64,000 nucleotides of DNA. It comes from Bradyrhizobium sp. DOA9. Lineage in GTDB: Bacteria; Pseudomonadota; Alphaproteobacteria; Rhizobiales; Xanthobacteraceae. Shown in pieces: positions 17,024 through 25,729 of the stretch. The stretch's first letter is position 1, and the number at the start of each line of letters is the position of its first letter. The stretch lies in assembly GCF_000617845.2 (NCBI RefSeq), contig NZ_DF820425.1, positions 1,495,690 to 1,559,689 of the forward strand. The letters run 5' to 3'. A program made the translations under genes and the position numbers. The notes under the pieces are model-generated. The model was not told the origin of the DNA. It ran no database searches and saw only the letters and a list, made by a program, of their open reading frames with translations.

Positions 17024-18268
17024 CTACCGCTTCGCGTCCGCCTGCTCCGTCGCGTTGCACGAGATCAGCATCGTATACGGCCGGGCGTTGACGGCGATGT
17101 CGGTGGTCTTCAGCTCGCTCTTCGGCTCGGCGGTCTGATAGGGCACGATCGAATTGTCGAGGAAATCGCGCAGCATGCCGGTCTTGATGGCGAAGTTGAT
17201 GTTCTCAGGGATGTTGCCGGTCGCCACGGCGATACGCAGGGCCGGGATCTTTCCGGTGACCACGCCTACGACCTGACCGGTGCCGTCGAACAGCGGTCCG
17301 CCGCTGTTGCCGGGCTGCACGGGGGCGCTGATCTGCAGGAAGCGCGAGTCGTTGCGCATGCCGCTGAGCGAGCTCACGATGCCGGTGGTCACGCTGAAGT
17401 CCGAGGTCAGGATGCCGTGATAGGGAAAGCCGATCGCGACGACGGAATCGCCGGAGCGAATCGAGCGGTCGCGGATCCGGGCAAAGTCCTTGAAGGTCGT
17501 CGTCGACGGCGCCTGCAACAAAGCGAGATCGTTGTTGGCGTCGCTCGAGACGATGCGCAGCACCATGGCGGCCTCGCCGGTGAGGTTGCCCTTGATGTCG
17601 CCGACGCAGCCGTCGATCACATGGTGGTTGGTGACGATGTGCCCGCCCGTGCTGACGACGAAGCCGGTGCCGCTCCTGGCTCGGGCAGGCTTGCCGCCGG
17701 AGGGCGGTGCCGCCTGCTTCTCCGCAGTCGCCGCCGGCTTGGCCGCACCCTTGGTGAAATCGCCCGCCTTGTCGAGCCCGTCGGCTTTGACCTTGCTCAC
17801 GCAATTGGTCAATGCCGCGATCACCGGCCCGGTCGAGGTCAGATCGAAATTCAGGACGGCGCGGCCGGCTGTCGCCACCATGAGGCTCGCCTTCTGGAAC
17901 GTACGCACGACATTGAGCGGCATGACGGCCGTGAGCATGTTGGACTGATACGCCGTGGCGTACAGCCTGGCTTGCTCCCGGCCGTCGAAGGTTACGTCGA
18001 TCGCGGCGCTCTCGCCCTTGTTGAAGCGGTAGCTCGGACTGGCGAAGGCCAGCGTCCAGGTGCCGACGGAATTGTAACCGACGACGAGAATGACGCCGCT
18101 TGCGTAAGGGGCCGTCGCCGCGCAATGGGAGAAGGCGCCCGTCTCGTCATTGCTGAAGGCGCCGCCGATCCAATTGCCGACATTGACGGTGCCGAAAGGC
18201 CCCGCCGCGTTCGCCCCGACCACACTCACCTGCAACACGAACGCAACGACCAGCGACCTCAACCACAT
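17024..18268 (-). CDS. Secreted S1C (DegP-like) trypsin-fold serine protease
   Basis: A 414-aa protein with a signal peptide (MWLRSLVVAFVLQVSVVGANA). The first ~160 residues form an unrecognised beta-rich domain; the Pro/Ala linker (170-200) leads to a trypsin-like domain with triad His216 (TNHHV), Asp247 (NNDLALL) and Ser322 (QPGNSGGPL). No PDZ domain is present, unlike DegP/DegQ. It is likely periplasmic. The start at 18268 follows a G-rich site; an in-frame ATG at 18295 is the alternative. Confidence 0.87.
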   Translation of the reverse strand: MWLRSLVVAFVLQVSVVGANAAGPFGTVNVGNWIGGAFSNDETGAFSHCAATAPYASGVILVVGYNSVGTWTLAFASPSYRFNKGESAAIDVTFDGREQARLYATAYQSNMLTAVMPLNVVRTFQKASLMVATAGRAVLNFDLTSTGPVIAALTNCVSKVKADGLDKAGDFTKGAAKPAATAEKQAAPPSGGKPARARSGTGFVVSTGGHIVTNHHVIDGCVGDIKGNLTGEAAMVLRIVSSDANNDLALLQAPSTTTFKDFARIRDRSIRSGDSVVAIGFPYHGILTSDFSVTTGIVSSLSGMRNDSRFLQISAPVQPGNSGGPLFDGTGQVVGVVTGKIPALRIAVATGNIPENINFAIKTGMLRDFLDNSIVPYQTAEPKSELKTTDIAVNARPYTMLISCNATEQADAKR

Positions 18269-18376
18269 ACCAACCCCCGGCAAACGCACTCGCATCCATC
18301 TTATCCGCGACGGCAGGCGAGGCGCAACCGTCAGTTGTCTGCCCCGATCGTGCGGCGGCCCCGCAGCGATTCGGCC

Positions 18377-18404
18377 TTGCATTTACTTTGTAGTGCCGTA
18401 TACT
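18377..18404 (+). promoter_or_regulatory. Promoter of the membrane protein-regulator-uppS operon
   Basis: TTGCAT, a 16-base spacer and TATACT. The -10 box overlaps the first bases of the palindromic operator at 18402-18418, so a repressor bound there would block RNA polymerase. Confidence 0.65.
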
Positions 18405-18418
18405 TTGCAACACAAAGT
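18402..18418 (+). promoter_or_regulatory. Operator copy 1 (ACTTTG-N5-CAAAGT)
   Basis: ACTTTGCAACACAAAGT: inverted 6-bp arms overlapping the -10 box. A nearly identical palindrome lies at 19473-19489 over the start codon of uppS, pointing to one regulator, most simply the winged-helix protein encoded between them. A small hairpin (CGGGAC-N5-GTCCCG, 18421-18437) follows. Confidence 0.75.
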
Positions 18419-18473
18419 AACGGGACCGGCTGTCCCGTGAATGCCCGGGTGGAACGAGGTTTTGGCATTGCCG

Positions 18474-19091
18474 ATGCGCGATCTAGACAAGGCGCTGGCC
18501 GACATCGTGGCGATCCGCAGCCAGATCGCGGCGGGCACCGCCTTCCGCGGCTACGGCCCGGCAGCCATGGCTGCGACCGGCGCTGTTGCGCTCGTCACCG
18601 CCGCTCTGCAATTCTGGCTGCTGGATGATCCCACCGGCGAGCCGCTCGGTTTCTTCATCGGCTGGTTCATCGCCGCCGCGCTTTCGGGGCTGATCATCGG
18701 AATCGAGATGCGGGCGCGGTCGCGACGGCATCATTCCGGTCTTGCCGACGCGATGATTCACCAGGCGGTCGAGCAGTTCCTGCCGGCCGGAGTTGCCGGC
18801 ATTCTGCTCGCCGTGGTGATGTGGAAGTTCGCGAGCGAGACGCTGTGGCTGCTGCCGGGCCTGTGGCAGATACTGGTGTCGCTCGGCATCTTCGCCTCGG
18901 TCCGCTCGCTGCCGCGCACCGTCGCGCTCGCGGGCGCCTGGTATTTCGTGTCGGGGTTTGCGGTCGTGGTGCTCGCGAGCCGAACCCACACGCTGTCGCC
19001 ATGGACCATGGGGCTGCCCTTCGTGATCGGGCAATCGGTGATGGCGGCCATTCTGCATTTCGCGTCCGGAGACAACGATGTCGAAGACTGA
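18474..19091 (+). CDS. Polytopic membrane protein of unknown function
   Basis: A 205-aa inner-membrane protein with about five to six hydrophobic segments (for example AAMAATGAVALVTAALQFWLL, GFFIGWFIAAALSGLIIG, and AWYFVSGFAVVVLA) after a short cytoplasmic N-terminus (MRDLDKALADIVAIRSQIAAG). Family not recognised. First gene of an operon with a winged-helix regulator (14-bp overlap) and an uppS-like gene; its promoter carries the regulator's presumed operator. An upstream in-frame ATG at 18441 is possible but lies inside a hairpin region. Confidence 0.8.
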   Translation: MRDLDKALADIVAIRSQIAAGTAFRGYGPAAMAATGAVALVTAALQFWLLDDPTGEPLGFFIGWFIAAALSGLIIGIEMRARSRRHHSGLADAMIHQAVEQFLPAGVAGILLAVVMWKFASETLWLLPGLWQILVSLGIFASVRSLPRTVALAGAWYFVSGFAVVVLASRTHTLSPWTMGLPFVIGQSVMAAILHFASGDNDVED

Positions 19092-19452
19092 CAGCGCGCC
19101 CTTCTCCTATGAAGGGCTCGACCGCGTGATCCACGAGAAGGCGAGGCTCGGCCTGTTGACCTCGCTGATGGCGCATCCCAAGGGGTTGGCCTTCGGCGAT
19201 CTCAAGCAGCTCTGCGGCCTCACCGACGGCAATCTCAGCCGGCACCTTGCCGTGCTCCAGGAGGCCGGGCTCGTCGAGGTGACCAAGGGCTACGAAGGCA
19301 ATCGCCCGCACACCACCTGCCGCCTCACCAAGGCCGGCCGCCGCCGCTTCCTCGACTATCTCGCCGTGCTCGAACGCCTGGTGCGCGACGCGGCGAAGGC
19401 CGCCGGCCGCGAGGCGCCGCCGCTCGGCCGCCTCGGCATCGCCTCGACCTGA
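19078..19452 (+). CDS. Winged-helix (MarR/ArsR-like) transcriptional regulator
   Basis: A 124-aa DNA-binding protein of the HTH_34 type: YEGLDRVIHEKARLGLLTSLM, helix-turn-helix FGDLKQLCGLTDGNLSRHLAVLQEAGLVEV, wing GYEGNRPHTTCRLTKAGRRRF. Such proteins are dimeric repressors, often of neighbouring membrane-protein genes. Two matching palindromes flank its gene (18402-18418 and 19473-19489), so it probably represses both the operon promoter and uppS. It overlaps the preceding gene by 14 bp. Confidence 0.9.
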   Translation: MSKTDSAPFSYEGLDRVIHEKARLGLLTSLMAHPKGLAFGDLKQLCGLTDGNLSRHLAVLQEAGLVEVTKGYEGNRPHTTCRLTKAGRRRFLDYLAVLERLVRDAAKAAGREAPPLGRLGIAST

Positions 19453-19472
19453 TCTCCCCCTTTTGACCGGAG

Positions 19473-19489
19473 ACTTTGCAATGCAAAGT
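19473..19489 (+). promoter_or_regulatory. Operator copy 2 over the uppS start codon
   Basis: ACTTTGC-AAT-GCAAAGT: a perfect palindrome with 7-bp arms. The ATG of uppS (19481) lies at its centre. It matches the operator at 18402-18418 in both half-sites. Confidence 0.8.
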
Positions 19490-20221
19490 GACATCACGTC
19501 CCGTGACGAGAAGCTTCATGTCGGCATCATCATGGACGGCAACGGCCGATGGGCGACGCGCCGCGGCCTGTCGCGCGTGCGCGGCCACGAGGCCGGCGTC
19601 GAGACCATCCGCCGCATCGTCGAGGCCGCGCCCAAGCAGGGCATCGGCACGCTGACGCTTTACGCTTTCTCCACCGACAATTGGCGGCGGCCGAAGGCCG
19701 AGGTCGCGGCGCTGATGACCTTGCTGCGCTTGTATCTCGCCAACGAGGTGCAGAGCCTCGTCAAGAATGGCGTGCGCCTCTCCGTCATCGGCCGCCGCGA
19801 TCGCCTGCCCGAGGGCATCGCCGCCGCGATCGCGCGCGCCGAGGCAGCCACCGCCGACGGCCGCGCGCTGCATGTGCGCATCGCCGTCGATTATTCCGCG
19901 CGCGAGGCCATCCTCAATGCTGCGGCCAAGGCGGCTGCGTTGACGAGCCTCACCCGCGAAGCGTTCTCGCAGCTCGTGACCGGCGAGGCTGGCCTTCGCG
20001 ACGTCGACCTCATCATCCGCACCTCGGGCGAGAAGCGGCTGTCGGACTTCCTGCTCTGGGAAGGCGCCTATGCCGAGCTGCACTTCACCGATCGGATGTG
20101 GCCCGAATTCGATGCGGGCGATCTTGCCGAGGCGCTCGCCGCCTTCCACAACCGCGAGCGCCGCTTCGGCGGACTGCAGGCCATCCTGCCCGGCGAGGTG
20201 CCCTCTCTCTCTCGGGTCTGA
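19481..20221 (+). CDS. uppS: Undecaprenyl-diphosphate synthase-family prenyltransferase
   Basis: A 246-aa cis-prenyltransferase that condenses isopentenyl diphosphate into long-chain polyprenyl diphosphate, the lipid carrier for cell-wall and polysaccharide synthesis. Conserved features are IIMDGNGRWATRRG (catalytic Asp19), YAFSTDNWRRP, and DLIIRTSGEKRLSDFLLW. The housekeeping copy in rhizobia usually sits in the frr-uppS-cdsA-dxr cluster, which is not here, so this may be a second, regulated copy. The ATG at 19481 is preceded by CCGGAG and lies inside an operator. Confidence 0.92.
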   Translation: MQSDITSRDEKLHVGIIMDGNGRWATRRGLSRVRGHEAGVETIRRIVEAAPKQGIGTLTLYAFSTDNWRRPKAEVAALMTLLRLYLANEVQSLVKNGVRLSVIGRRDRLPEGIAAAIARAEAATADGRALHVRIAVDYSAREAILNAAAKAAALTSLTREAFSQLVTGEAGLRDVDLIIRTSGEKRLSDFLLWEGAYAELHFTDRMWPEFDAGDLAEALAAFHNRERRFGGLQAILPGEVPSLSRV

Positions 20222-20322
20222 CGCGCCTCGCGCCAGCCGGCTCCCCGCCGATTGCCGCCTGGCATGGATCGTGCTCTAGTATTCCGGCGACTGGGTACCC
20301 CCGCGACGGGAGCTTTCGTACG

Positions 20323-20808
20323 ATGCGTGCAGTCCTCGATTATTGCACCGGCGGAACGGAGCGGCAGCTTGCCGCCGGCACGATCATCGTCGCCGAGGGG
20401 GGCACCTCCGGCCATCTCTTCGTGCTGATGCAAGGCAGGCTCGAGGTGCTCAAGGGCGAGATGGTGGTCGCCACCGTCACCGAGCCCGGAGCGGTGCTGG
20501 GCGAGATGTCCGTGCTGCTGGGCCAGCCGCATACGGCGACGGTGCGCGCCTGCTCCGATGCCGTCATTTATGAATTCGAGGACGCCGCCTCTTTCCTCAA
20601 GCAGGAGCCGGGCATCGCCTTGCTGATCGCAAAAATGCTGGCGCAGCGGCTCAACGTCGCCAATACCTACCTCGCCGATTTGAAACGGCAATATGCCGAC
20701 CACGGCACGCATCTGGCCATGGTCGGCGAGGTGCTCCAGAGCATGATCAACCTGCCGCCGCTTGAGGTTTCGCCAGGCTCGGATCGGCAATCCGATCCAA
20801 GAATGTGA
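20323..20808 (+). CDS. Cyclic-nucleotide-binding (Crp-like) domain protein
   Basis: A 161-aa protein consisting of one cNMP-binding beta-barrel (AAGTIIVAEGGTSGHLFVLMQGRLEVL, then GAVLGEMSVLLGQPHTATVRA, the phosphate-binding cassette) followed by a helical tail. There is no DNA-binding HTH, so it is a stand-alone sensor domain and not a transcription factor. It lies about 100 bp after uppS. Its last 62 bp overlap the convergent metallophosphoesterase gene. Confidence 0.87.
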   Translation: MRAVLDYCTGGTERQLAAGTIIVAEGGTSGHLFVLMQGRLEVLKGEMVVATVTEPGAVLGEMSVLLGQPHTATVRACSDAVIYEFEDAASFLKQEPGIALLIAKMLAQRLNVANTYLADLKRQYADHGTHLAMVGEVLQSMINLPPLEVSPGSDRQSDPRM

Positions 20809-21574
20809 GCCAGTCCGGCGGCGCCTCGATGGCGGCGGCGGGCCGCTGCAGCGGCGCACTCAGGTCGATCCACTGCGCCTCGCCGGCCGCCAGCCAGAAG
20901 GCCTTGTCGGCATCGAGATCGAGCACGATGTAGGTCGGGGGACGGCCGGGTTGCAGGCCCGTGTTGAAGACCCAGGTCTGGCTCAGCCGGTCGAACCACG
21001 ATCCATTGCTGATGAAGGGCGATTGATGCACATGGCCCGAGATCACCATCGACGGCTGGTATTGCATGATCCACTGCACCAGCTCGACGTCGCCGAAGAA
21101 GCGCTTGCCGCCCCAGCTCGTCGGTGAATCCGCCGGCGGCGCGTGATGCGCCCAGATCCAGCGCGGAGGTCTGACGGCCGCGGCATCACGCAACTGCGCG
21201 ATGAGACGTTGCTTGACCTGAGGTCCATCCCACCACGGGCACACGGTGAACAGGGTATCGCCGACGTTGAGGCTGTCGCCGTCGCAGGCGATGCCGAGCT
21301 CGCGCACCTCCGAGATCCAGCGCGAAATCTTCTCGCCTTCGGCGTTACGCTCGTCGAGGTCGTGATTGCCCGAGCAGAGGATCACGCGGGTCGTCGCGGC
21401 GAGCAGCGCGAGGTACTTCTTCACCACAACGATCTGGGCGCGGAAATCCACCATCGAGCCGATGTCGAGCGCGTCGCCGGCGAAGATCACGAGGTCGAAT
21501 CGCGGCGCCGCGCTGACCAGCCAGTCGAGCTGAGGCAGCGAATAGTGCAGGTCGGCCACGACCAGGCAGCGCAT
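20747..21574 (-). CDS. Calcineurin-like metallophosphoesterase
   Basis: A 275-aa enzyme with the complete two-metal signature: Asp8-x-His10 (DLH), Asp34 (GDALD), Asn70-His71-Asp (GNHD), His143/144 (AHH), and His181-x-His183 (GHVH). It hydrolyses phosphomono- or diesters; substrate unknown. Cytoplasmic. The C-terminus overlaps the convergent cNMP-domain gene by 62 bp. Confidence 0.9.
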   Translation of the reverse strand: MRCLVVADLHYSLPQLDWLVSAAPRFDLVIFAGDALDIGSMVDFRAQIVVVKKYLALLAATTRVILCSGNHDLDERNAEGEKISRWISEVRELGIACDGDSLNVGDTLFTVCPWWDGPQVKQRLIAQLRDAAAVRPPRWIWAHHAPPADSPTSWGGKRFFGDVELVQWIMQYQPSMVISGHVHQSPFISNGSWFDRLSQTWVFNTGLQPGRPPTYIVLDLDADKAFWLAAGEAQWIDLSAPLQRPAAAIEAPPDWLTFLDRIADPSLAKPQAAAG

Positions 21575-21781
21575 GGAAAATCCGACGGCCAGAGATCAAA
21601 ATGTCAGGGAATTCCAAAACGGCATAAAGCAAGAAGCAGACCAGCCCGGCCGCCCCTTTGCGTCAATCCAATGAGCGACAGCATGCTGCGTCCCGGCGCG
21701 GAGCGCAAGGGGCGGCAACGCGGGGGCTGGACCGGATCGCCGAATTCTGGTGTCGTGGCCTGCCTCAACACCTGTGTTCAC

Positions 21782-22468
21782 ATGACCCCCTTCAAGACCA
21801 TTCGCGCTCGCGCCGAGAAGCGCAAGGGCGGGCCCAAGGCGCTGGACAAATTGATGCCGGCCAAGCCGGACCTCAAGCGGCTGGCGAAGCTCGGGGACGA
21901 TCGTATCCTCGCCGAAATGACCAAGCGGGTGTTCTGCGCCGGCTTTGCCTGGAGCGTGATCGATTCGAAATGGGACGGCTTTGAACACGCCTTCCTGCAT
22001 TTCCAGCCCGCCAAGCTCACCTTCCAGCCCGAAGACTATTGGGAAGGCCTGCTGCGCGACGCGCGCATCGTGCGCAACGGTGCCAAGATCATGTCGGTGC
22101 GCGACAATGCCGCCTTCGTGCAGGAGATCGCGAAGGAGCACGGCAGCTTCGGCAAGTTTCTGGCGAAGTGGCCGTCGTCCGACGAGATCGGCCTGCTCGA
22201 TCTCCTCACCAAGCGCGGCAGCCGGCTGGGCGGCAACACCGGCCAGATGCTGCTGCGCTTCGTCGGCTGGGATGGCTTCGTGACGTCGAAGGACGTGGTG
22301 GCCTGCCTGCGCGATGCCGGCCTTGATATCGCCGAGGAGGTCAAGTCGAAGGGCGATCTCGCCAAGGTGCAGGCGCAGTTCAATGCCTGGGCCGAGGAGA
22401 CCGGCTTGCCGTACACCTATCTGTCGCGCATCTGCGCGCTGTCGGTCGGCGAGAACAGCAGCGAGTAG
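21782..22468 (+). CDS. DNA-3-methyladenine glycosylase I-like protein
   Basis: A 228-aa protein resembling Tag: RVFCAGFAWSVIDSKWDGFEHAFLHFQPAKL and GNTGQMLLRFVGWDGF fit the helix-hairpin-helix base-excision fold. Tag removes 3-methyladenine from alkylated DNA. The zinc-binding Cys/His set of E. coli Tag is not obvious, so this is a diverged branch. The start at 21782 gives a conserved-looking N-terminus; the frame is open farther upstream but runs opposite the metallophosphoesterase gene. Confidence 0.82.
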   Translation: MTPFKTIRARAEKRKGGPKALDKLMPAKPDLKRLAKLGDDRILAEMTKRVFCAGFAWSVIDSKWDGFEHAFLHFQPAKLTFQPEDYWEGLLRDARIVRNGAKIMSVRDNAAFVQEIAKEHGSFGKFLAKWPSSDEIGLLDLLTKRGSRLGGNTGQMLLRFVGWDGFVTSKDVVACLRDAGLDIAEEVKSKGDLAKVQAQFNAWAEETGLPYTYLSRICALSVGENSSE

Positions 22469-22671
22469 CGCGTCGATCGACCGATCGTGTAAATCCTGTG
22501 GCGATCTTGTGCTGCGAACGCGGCCGATGAAACCGCGCGATCACGAAATACATTTCGCAGGAACATTTGTCCGCAGCCCCTGTTCGGGACTCTGAGCCAG
22601 GCGCACAAGGGCGCAGGGAATGCTCGCTCCCGCCTGGCTCGATGAAAGCGGATACAACAACGGAGCAGCTC

Positions 22672-22962
22672 ATGAAGCTCACATCTGAACAGGTGAAGCA
22701 GACCGTCAACCAGCTCGGCGCTCAGGTGCTGCCCGACGAACATCCGGCGATGCCGCAGCTCAACAGCATGTTCGGCGAGCACACCTTCTTCGTCGACGAG
22801 ATGGGACTCAAGGTTCTCGAGCCGACGGCGTCGCCCGGCAGCGACCAGAGCGGCGAGGTCGTCAGCCTCGCCGATTGGGGCGATTCCGACCTGACGCGGT
22901 TGATGGCGCATGAGCCCGAGCCGACCGGCGTGATCGTGGTGTTCGAGCAGATGAAGCATTGA
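22672..22962 (+). CDS. Hypothetical protein, 96 aa
   Basis: An acidic, soluble 96-aa protein (MKLTSEQVKQTVNQLGAQVLPDEHPAMPQL, ending FEQMKH) with no recognised family, signal or membrane segment. The ATG at 22672 is 8 nt after GGAG; an in-frame ATG at 22642 is possible. Codon choice looks like its neighbours. It stands alone between the Tag-like gene and dinB, with about 200 bp upstream in which nothing was recognised. Confidence 0.72.
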   Translation: MKLTSEQVKQTVNQLGAQVLPDEHPAMPQLNSMFGEHTFFVDEMGLKVLEPTASPGSDQSGEVVSLADWGDSDLTRLMAHEPEPTGVIVVFEQMKH

Positions 22963-23062
22963 AACGGCCCCGAGCGCGATCGACCTCCATGGGTGGCGGA
23001 TCGGACGATCCGCCGCCGTTCGTCACGCTTGGTGCGCTCCGTCGCCGAAGCTTGGGCCGCGT

Positions 23063-24163
23063 TCAGATGCCCAGCGTCAGCTGCGGCTCCGCCTCGCCGG
23101 CGGTGTGGAGCGAGGAAAGCGAGACCCCCAGCAGCCTGACGCGCTTGGGCAGCGGCATCTCGGCTTCTAACAGGCCGCAGGCCAGCCGCTCCAGCTCGTC
23201 GCGTCCGGCAATGGCCGCCGCGACGGATCGGCTGCGCGTGATGATCTCGAAGTCGGCGAACTTGATCTTCACCGTGACGGTGCGGCCGCGATTGCCGGTC
23301 GCCTCGCAATGCCGCCAGACCTTGTCGACGAGCGGCCTGAGCTCGGCGACGAGCGCATCGAAGGCGTCGAGGTCGGTCGAGAACGTGTTCTCCGCGCCGA
23401 CGGATTTGCGGGTCCGGTTGGCGCGCACGGGCCGCTCGTCGACGCCGCGTGATATCCAATAATAATACGCGCCCGACTTGCCGAAATTCGCGTTCATGAA
23501 TTCCAGCGACTGGTTGCGGATGTCGCGGCCGGTGAACAGGCCGAGCGCGTTCATCTTCGCCGCCGTCGCCGGACCGATGCCGTGGAATTTGCCGACCGGC
23601 AGCGTTTCGACGAAGGCCGGTCCCATCTCCGGCGAGATCACGAACTGGCCGTCGGGCTTGCGATGATCGGACGCGAGCTTGGCGAGGAACTTGTTGTAGG
23701 AGATGCCGGCCGACGCGGTGAGGCCGGTCTCGGCCTTGATCTTGGCGCGGATCTTCAGCGCGATGTCCCGCGCCAGCGGGATGCCTTGCAGGTTCTCCGT
23801 CACGTCGAGATAGGCTTCATCCAGCGACAGCGGCTCGATGATGGGCGTGTGCTCGGCGAAGATGTCGCGGATCTGCCTGGAGATCGCCTTGTAGACCTCG
23901 AAGCGCGGCCTGACGAAGATCAGATCGGGACATTGCCGCTTCGCCGTCACCGACGGCATGGCCGAGCGCACGCCGAACTTGCGGGCTTCATAGCTCGCGG
24001 CCGCGACGACGCCGCGTGCCGCGGAGCCGCCGACCGCGACCGGCTTGCCGCGCAGCTCCGGATTGTCGCGCTGCTCCACCGACGCGTAGAACGCATCCAT
24101 GTCGATATGGATGATCTTGCGCACGGCCACGGGGGCGCCAGGCATCGTATCGGATTCGCTCAT
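23063..24163 (-). CDS. dinB: DNA polymerase IV
   Basis: A 366-aa Y-family translesion polymerase. Catalytic acids are Asp21 (HIDMDAFYASVE) and Asp115-Glu116 (SLDEAYLD). The little-finger domain follows, and the C-terminus ends PQLTLGI, a beta-clamp-binding peptide. DinB bypasses alkylated or bulky guanine lesions and causes mutations under stress. The start at 24163 (MSESDT) is favoured over an ATG five codons upstream. No SOS box was picked out upstream. Confidence 0.95.
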   Translation of the reverse strand: MSESDTMPGAPVAVRKIIHIDMDAFYASVEQRDNPELRGKPVAVGGSAARGVVAAASYEARKFGVRSAMPSVTAKRQCPDLIFVRPRFEVYKAISRQIRDIFAEHTPIIEPLSLDEAYLDVTENLQGIPLARDIALKIRAKIKAETGLTASAGISYNKFLAKLASDHRKPDGQFVISPEMGPAFVETLPVGKFHGIGPATAAKMNALGLFTGRDIRNQSLEFMNANFGKSGAYYYWISRGVDERPVRANRTRKSVGAENTFSTDLDAFDALVAELRPLVDKVWRHCEATGNRGRTVTVKIKFADFEIITRSRSVAAAIAGRDELERLACGLLEAEMPLPKRVRLLGVSLSSLHTAGEAEPQLTLGI

Positions 24164-24370
24164 GGCAAGATGATACAATCGCGTGAAAAGAAGCGCGAGG
24201 TGATGGGTGCGTCAGTTGTCGATGCGAGTCGCCTTTGCCGGCGTGCTCAGTGCGGCCATCCGGCGTTCGAATCGAGGCGTTCAGCCTCGACGGGTTCAAA
24301 GATCAATCTCAGTCTTGTGAGTGGCAAGCCCAGGGAGGTGGTCCCATATGAGCCCGCGGAGGACAGGTTC

Positions 24371-24580
24371 ATGCAATACAGCTCCGAGCTCATTCACACG
24401 ATGCGTCAAGCGCTGGAGGCCGTGATGGCGAGCGTGCCGGCCCATCAATCCGTGTTTGGCCTGAAAGCGGCCGTCGCCGAATGCATCCTGAAGGCCGCCG
24501 CACACGGCCAGACCTCGTACGACGGATTGGTGACGGCTGCGTCCGATCAGCTCCAGGCGATTGTGGCGATGCTGACGTGA
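24371..24580 (+). CDS. Hypothetical protein, 69 aa
   Basis: A small all-helical-looking protein (MQYSSELIHTMRQALEAVMA, ending LQAIVAMLT) without recognised family, signal or membrane segment. GGAGG lies 9 nt before the ATG at 24371, which argues for real translation. The frame extends upstream, but that part runs antisense to dinB and looks non-coding. Confidence 0.65.
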   Translation: MQYSSELIHTMRQALEAVMASVPAHQSVFGLKAAVAECILKAAAHGQTSYDGLVTAASDQLQAIVAMLT

Positions 24581-24679
24581 GTGTCGGCACGATCTCGTCC
24601 GATCTTGGTCCGCCCTGCCAATGTGTTGTCCTCGTCGCGGTTGGCAAAGGTCACGCTCATGCAAAGTTCATTCGCGTCT

Positions 24680-25450
24680 TCACACGTAAAGCGAGATGAA
24701 TCGATCGATCATGGCGTCGATCTGCTCCGGCACCTCGAGCGACAGGAAATGCCCGGAGCCAACGGCCTTGGCCGTAACCAGTTGCGGGCAGAGTGCCGCA
24801 AAGCGGTCCAGATCGGCGAGCCGATGGGCGGCTTCGATATACAGCACCGGGACGCGGCATGCTTGGGCGCACTGACCCGCCCGATGCATATCCCAGGGAA
24901 ACAGACTCTTGAACGTCGACACCAGCACGTGCTGTGGCGTCGCCAGGAAGGTCTGTTCGACATGGGCGTGGCATCTGTCGGTCGGCAGACAGGAGTCAGT
25001 CACGATTTTTCGTACCTCGTCCGCAAAGTTCGGCCCCTGCAGGCCCTCCAGGTAGCTGGTGAACACCGCTCCCGCCGAGGCAGGGAAGAGCACCCCGGAA
25101 TCGAGCAGCACCAGCCCGGCGGGAAAATCCGGGTAACGGGCCGCAATTTCGAGTGCCATGTTGCCGCCCATGCTTTGGCCCACGATGACCGGCTTCGTTA
25201 TCTCTTGGCGGACACACAGCCAGACGAGATCCTCGGCGAAGCCTTCGATCGAGTAGTCCTGGTGCGGCTTGTCGCTCTCACCGTGTCCTCGCAGCTCGGC
25301 ATTCAATGCACGACCGTGCCGGCCGAAGTACTCCATCTGTGGCGCAAAGTGGGTGCGATCCCCGCCAAGGCCATGGACGAACAGGAACTGAGGCGATCCC
25401 TTCCCGGCGATATCGAACGACAGTTGGATACCTTCACGCGCGAGCTTCAT
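24680..25450 (-). CDS. Alpha/beta hydrolase
   Basis: A 256-aa enzyme: FVHGLGGDRTHF (oxyanion hole), AELRGHGESDKP, nucleophile elbow GQSMGGN and a C-terminal His in GSGHFLSLEVPEQ. Esterase, lactonase or haloperoxidase-like; substrate unknown. No signal peptide. Its codon usage seems a little less GC-biased than neighbours. It stands alone next to tRNA-Arg. Confidence 0.87.
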   Translation of the reverse strand: MKLAREGIQLSFDIAGKGSPQFLFVHGLGGDRTHFAPQMEYFGRHGRALNAELRGHGESDKPHQDYSIEGFAEDLVWLCVRQEITKPVIVGQSMGGNMALEIAARYPDFPAGLVLLDSGVLFPASAGAVFTSYLEGLQGPNFADEVRKIVTDSCLPTDRCHAHVEQTFLATPQHVLVSTFKSLFPWDMHRAGQCAQACRVPVLYIEAAHRLADLDRFAALCPQLVTAKAVGSGHFLSLEVPEQIDAMIDRFISLYV

Positions 25451-25601
25451 TGGTCATCTCCGTATCCACCGGCATTCCAGGCTTCTCGGGCAATGATGCG
25501 GGTAAGGGGGCTGGGGCGACCCGTCGATCGCTGACGTCAAGCCTCAAACGGCTCCTTGCAATCGCGTATGGCCAATCTTCGAGGCGTGTCCTAGCGCGTG
25601 G

Positions 25602-25696
25602 TCCGGAAAAGTGTGAAGCGGTTTTCCGGAAAGACGATGTTCAAACAACCACCTAGAGCGCGATGACCACTCATCTCAATCGCATCGTGCTTCTAG
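25602..25696. repeat. Composite two-hairpin repeat, copy 1
   Basis: First hairpin TCCGGAAAA-N11-TTTTCCGGA (25602-25630), then a second imperfect one between CTAGAGCGCGATG and CATCGTGCTTCTAG (25653-25696). The same pair, in reverse order on the plus strand, lies at 58012-58100 between regS and regR. Confidence 0.75.
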
Positions 25697-25729
25697 GAGA
25701 ATCACGCGGCCTCGCGCAAATTCCTGAGC

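Noticed and set aside
22469..22671. Small gene between the Tag-like gene and the 96-aa protein
   Set aside because: No start with a ribosome-binding site and no protein-like frame; treated as spacer.
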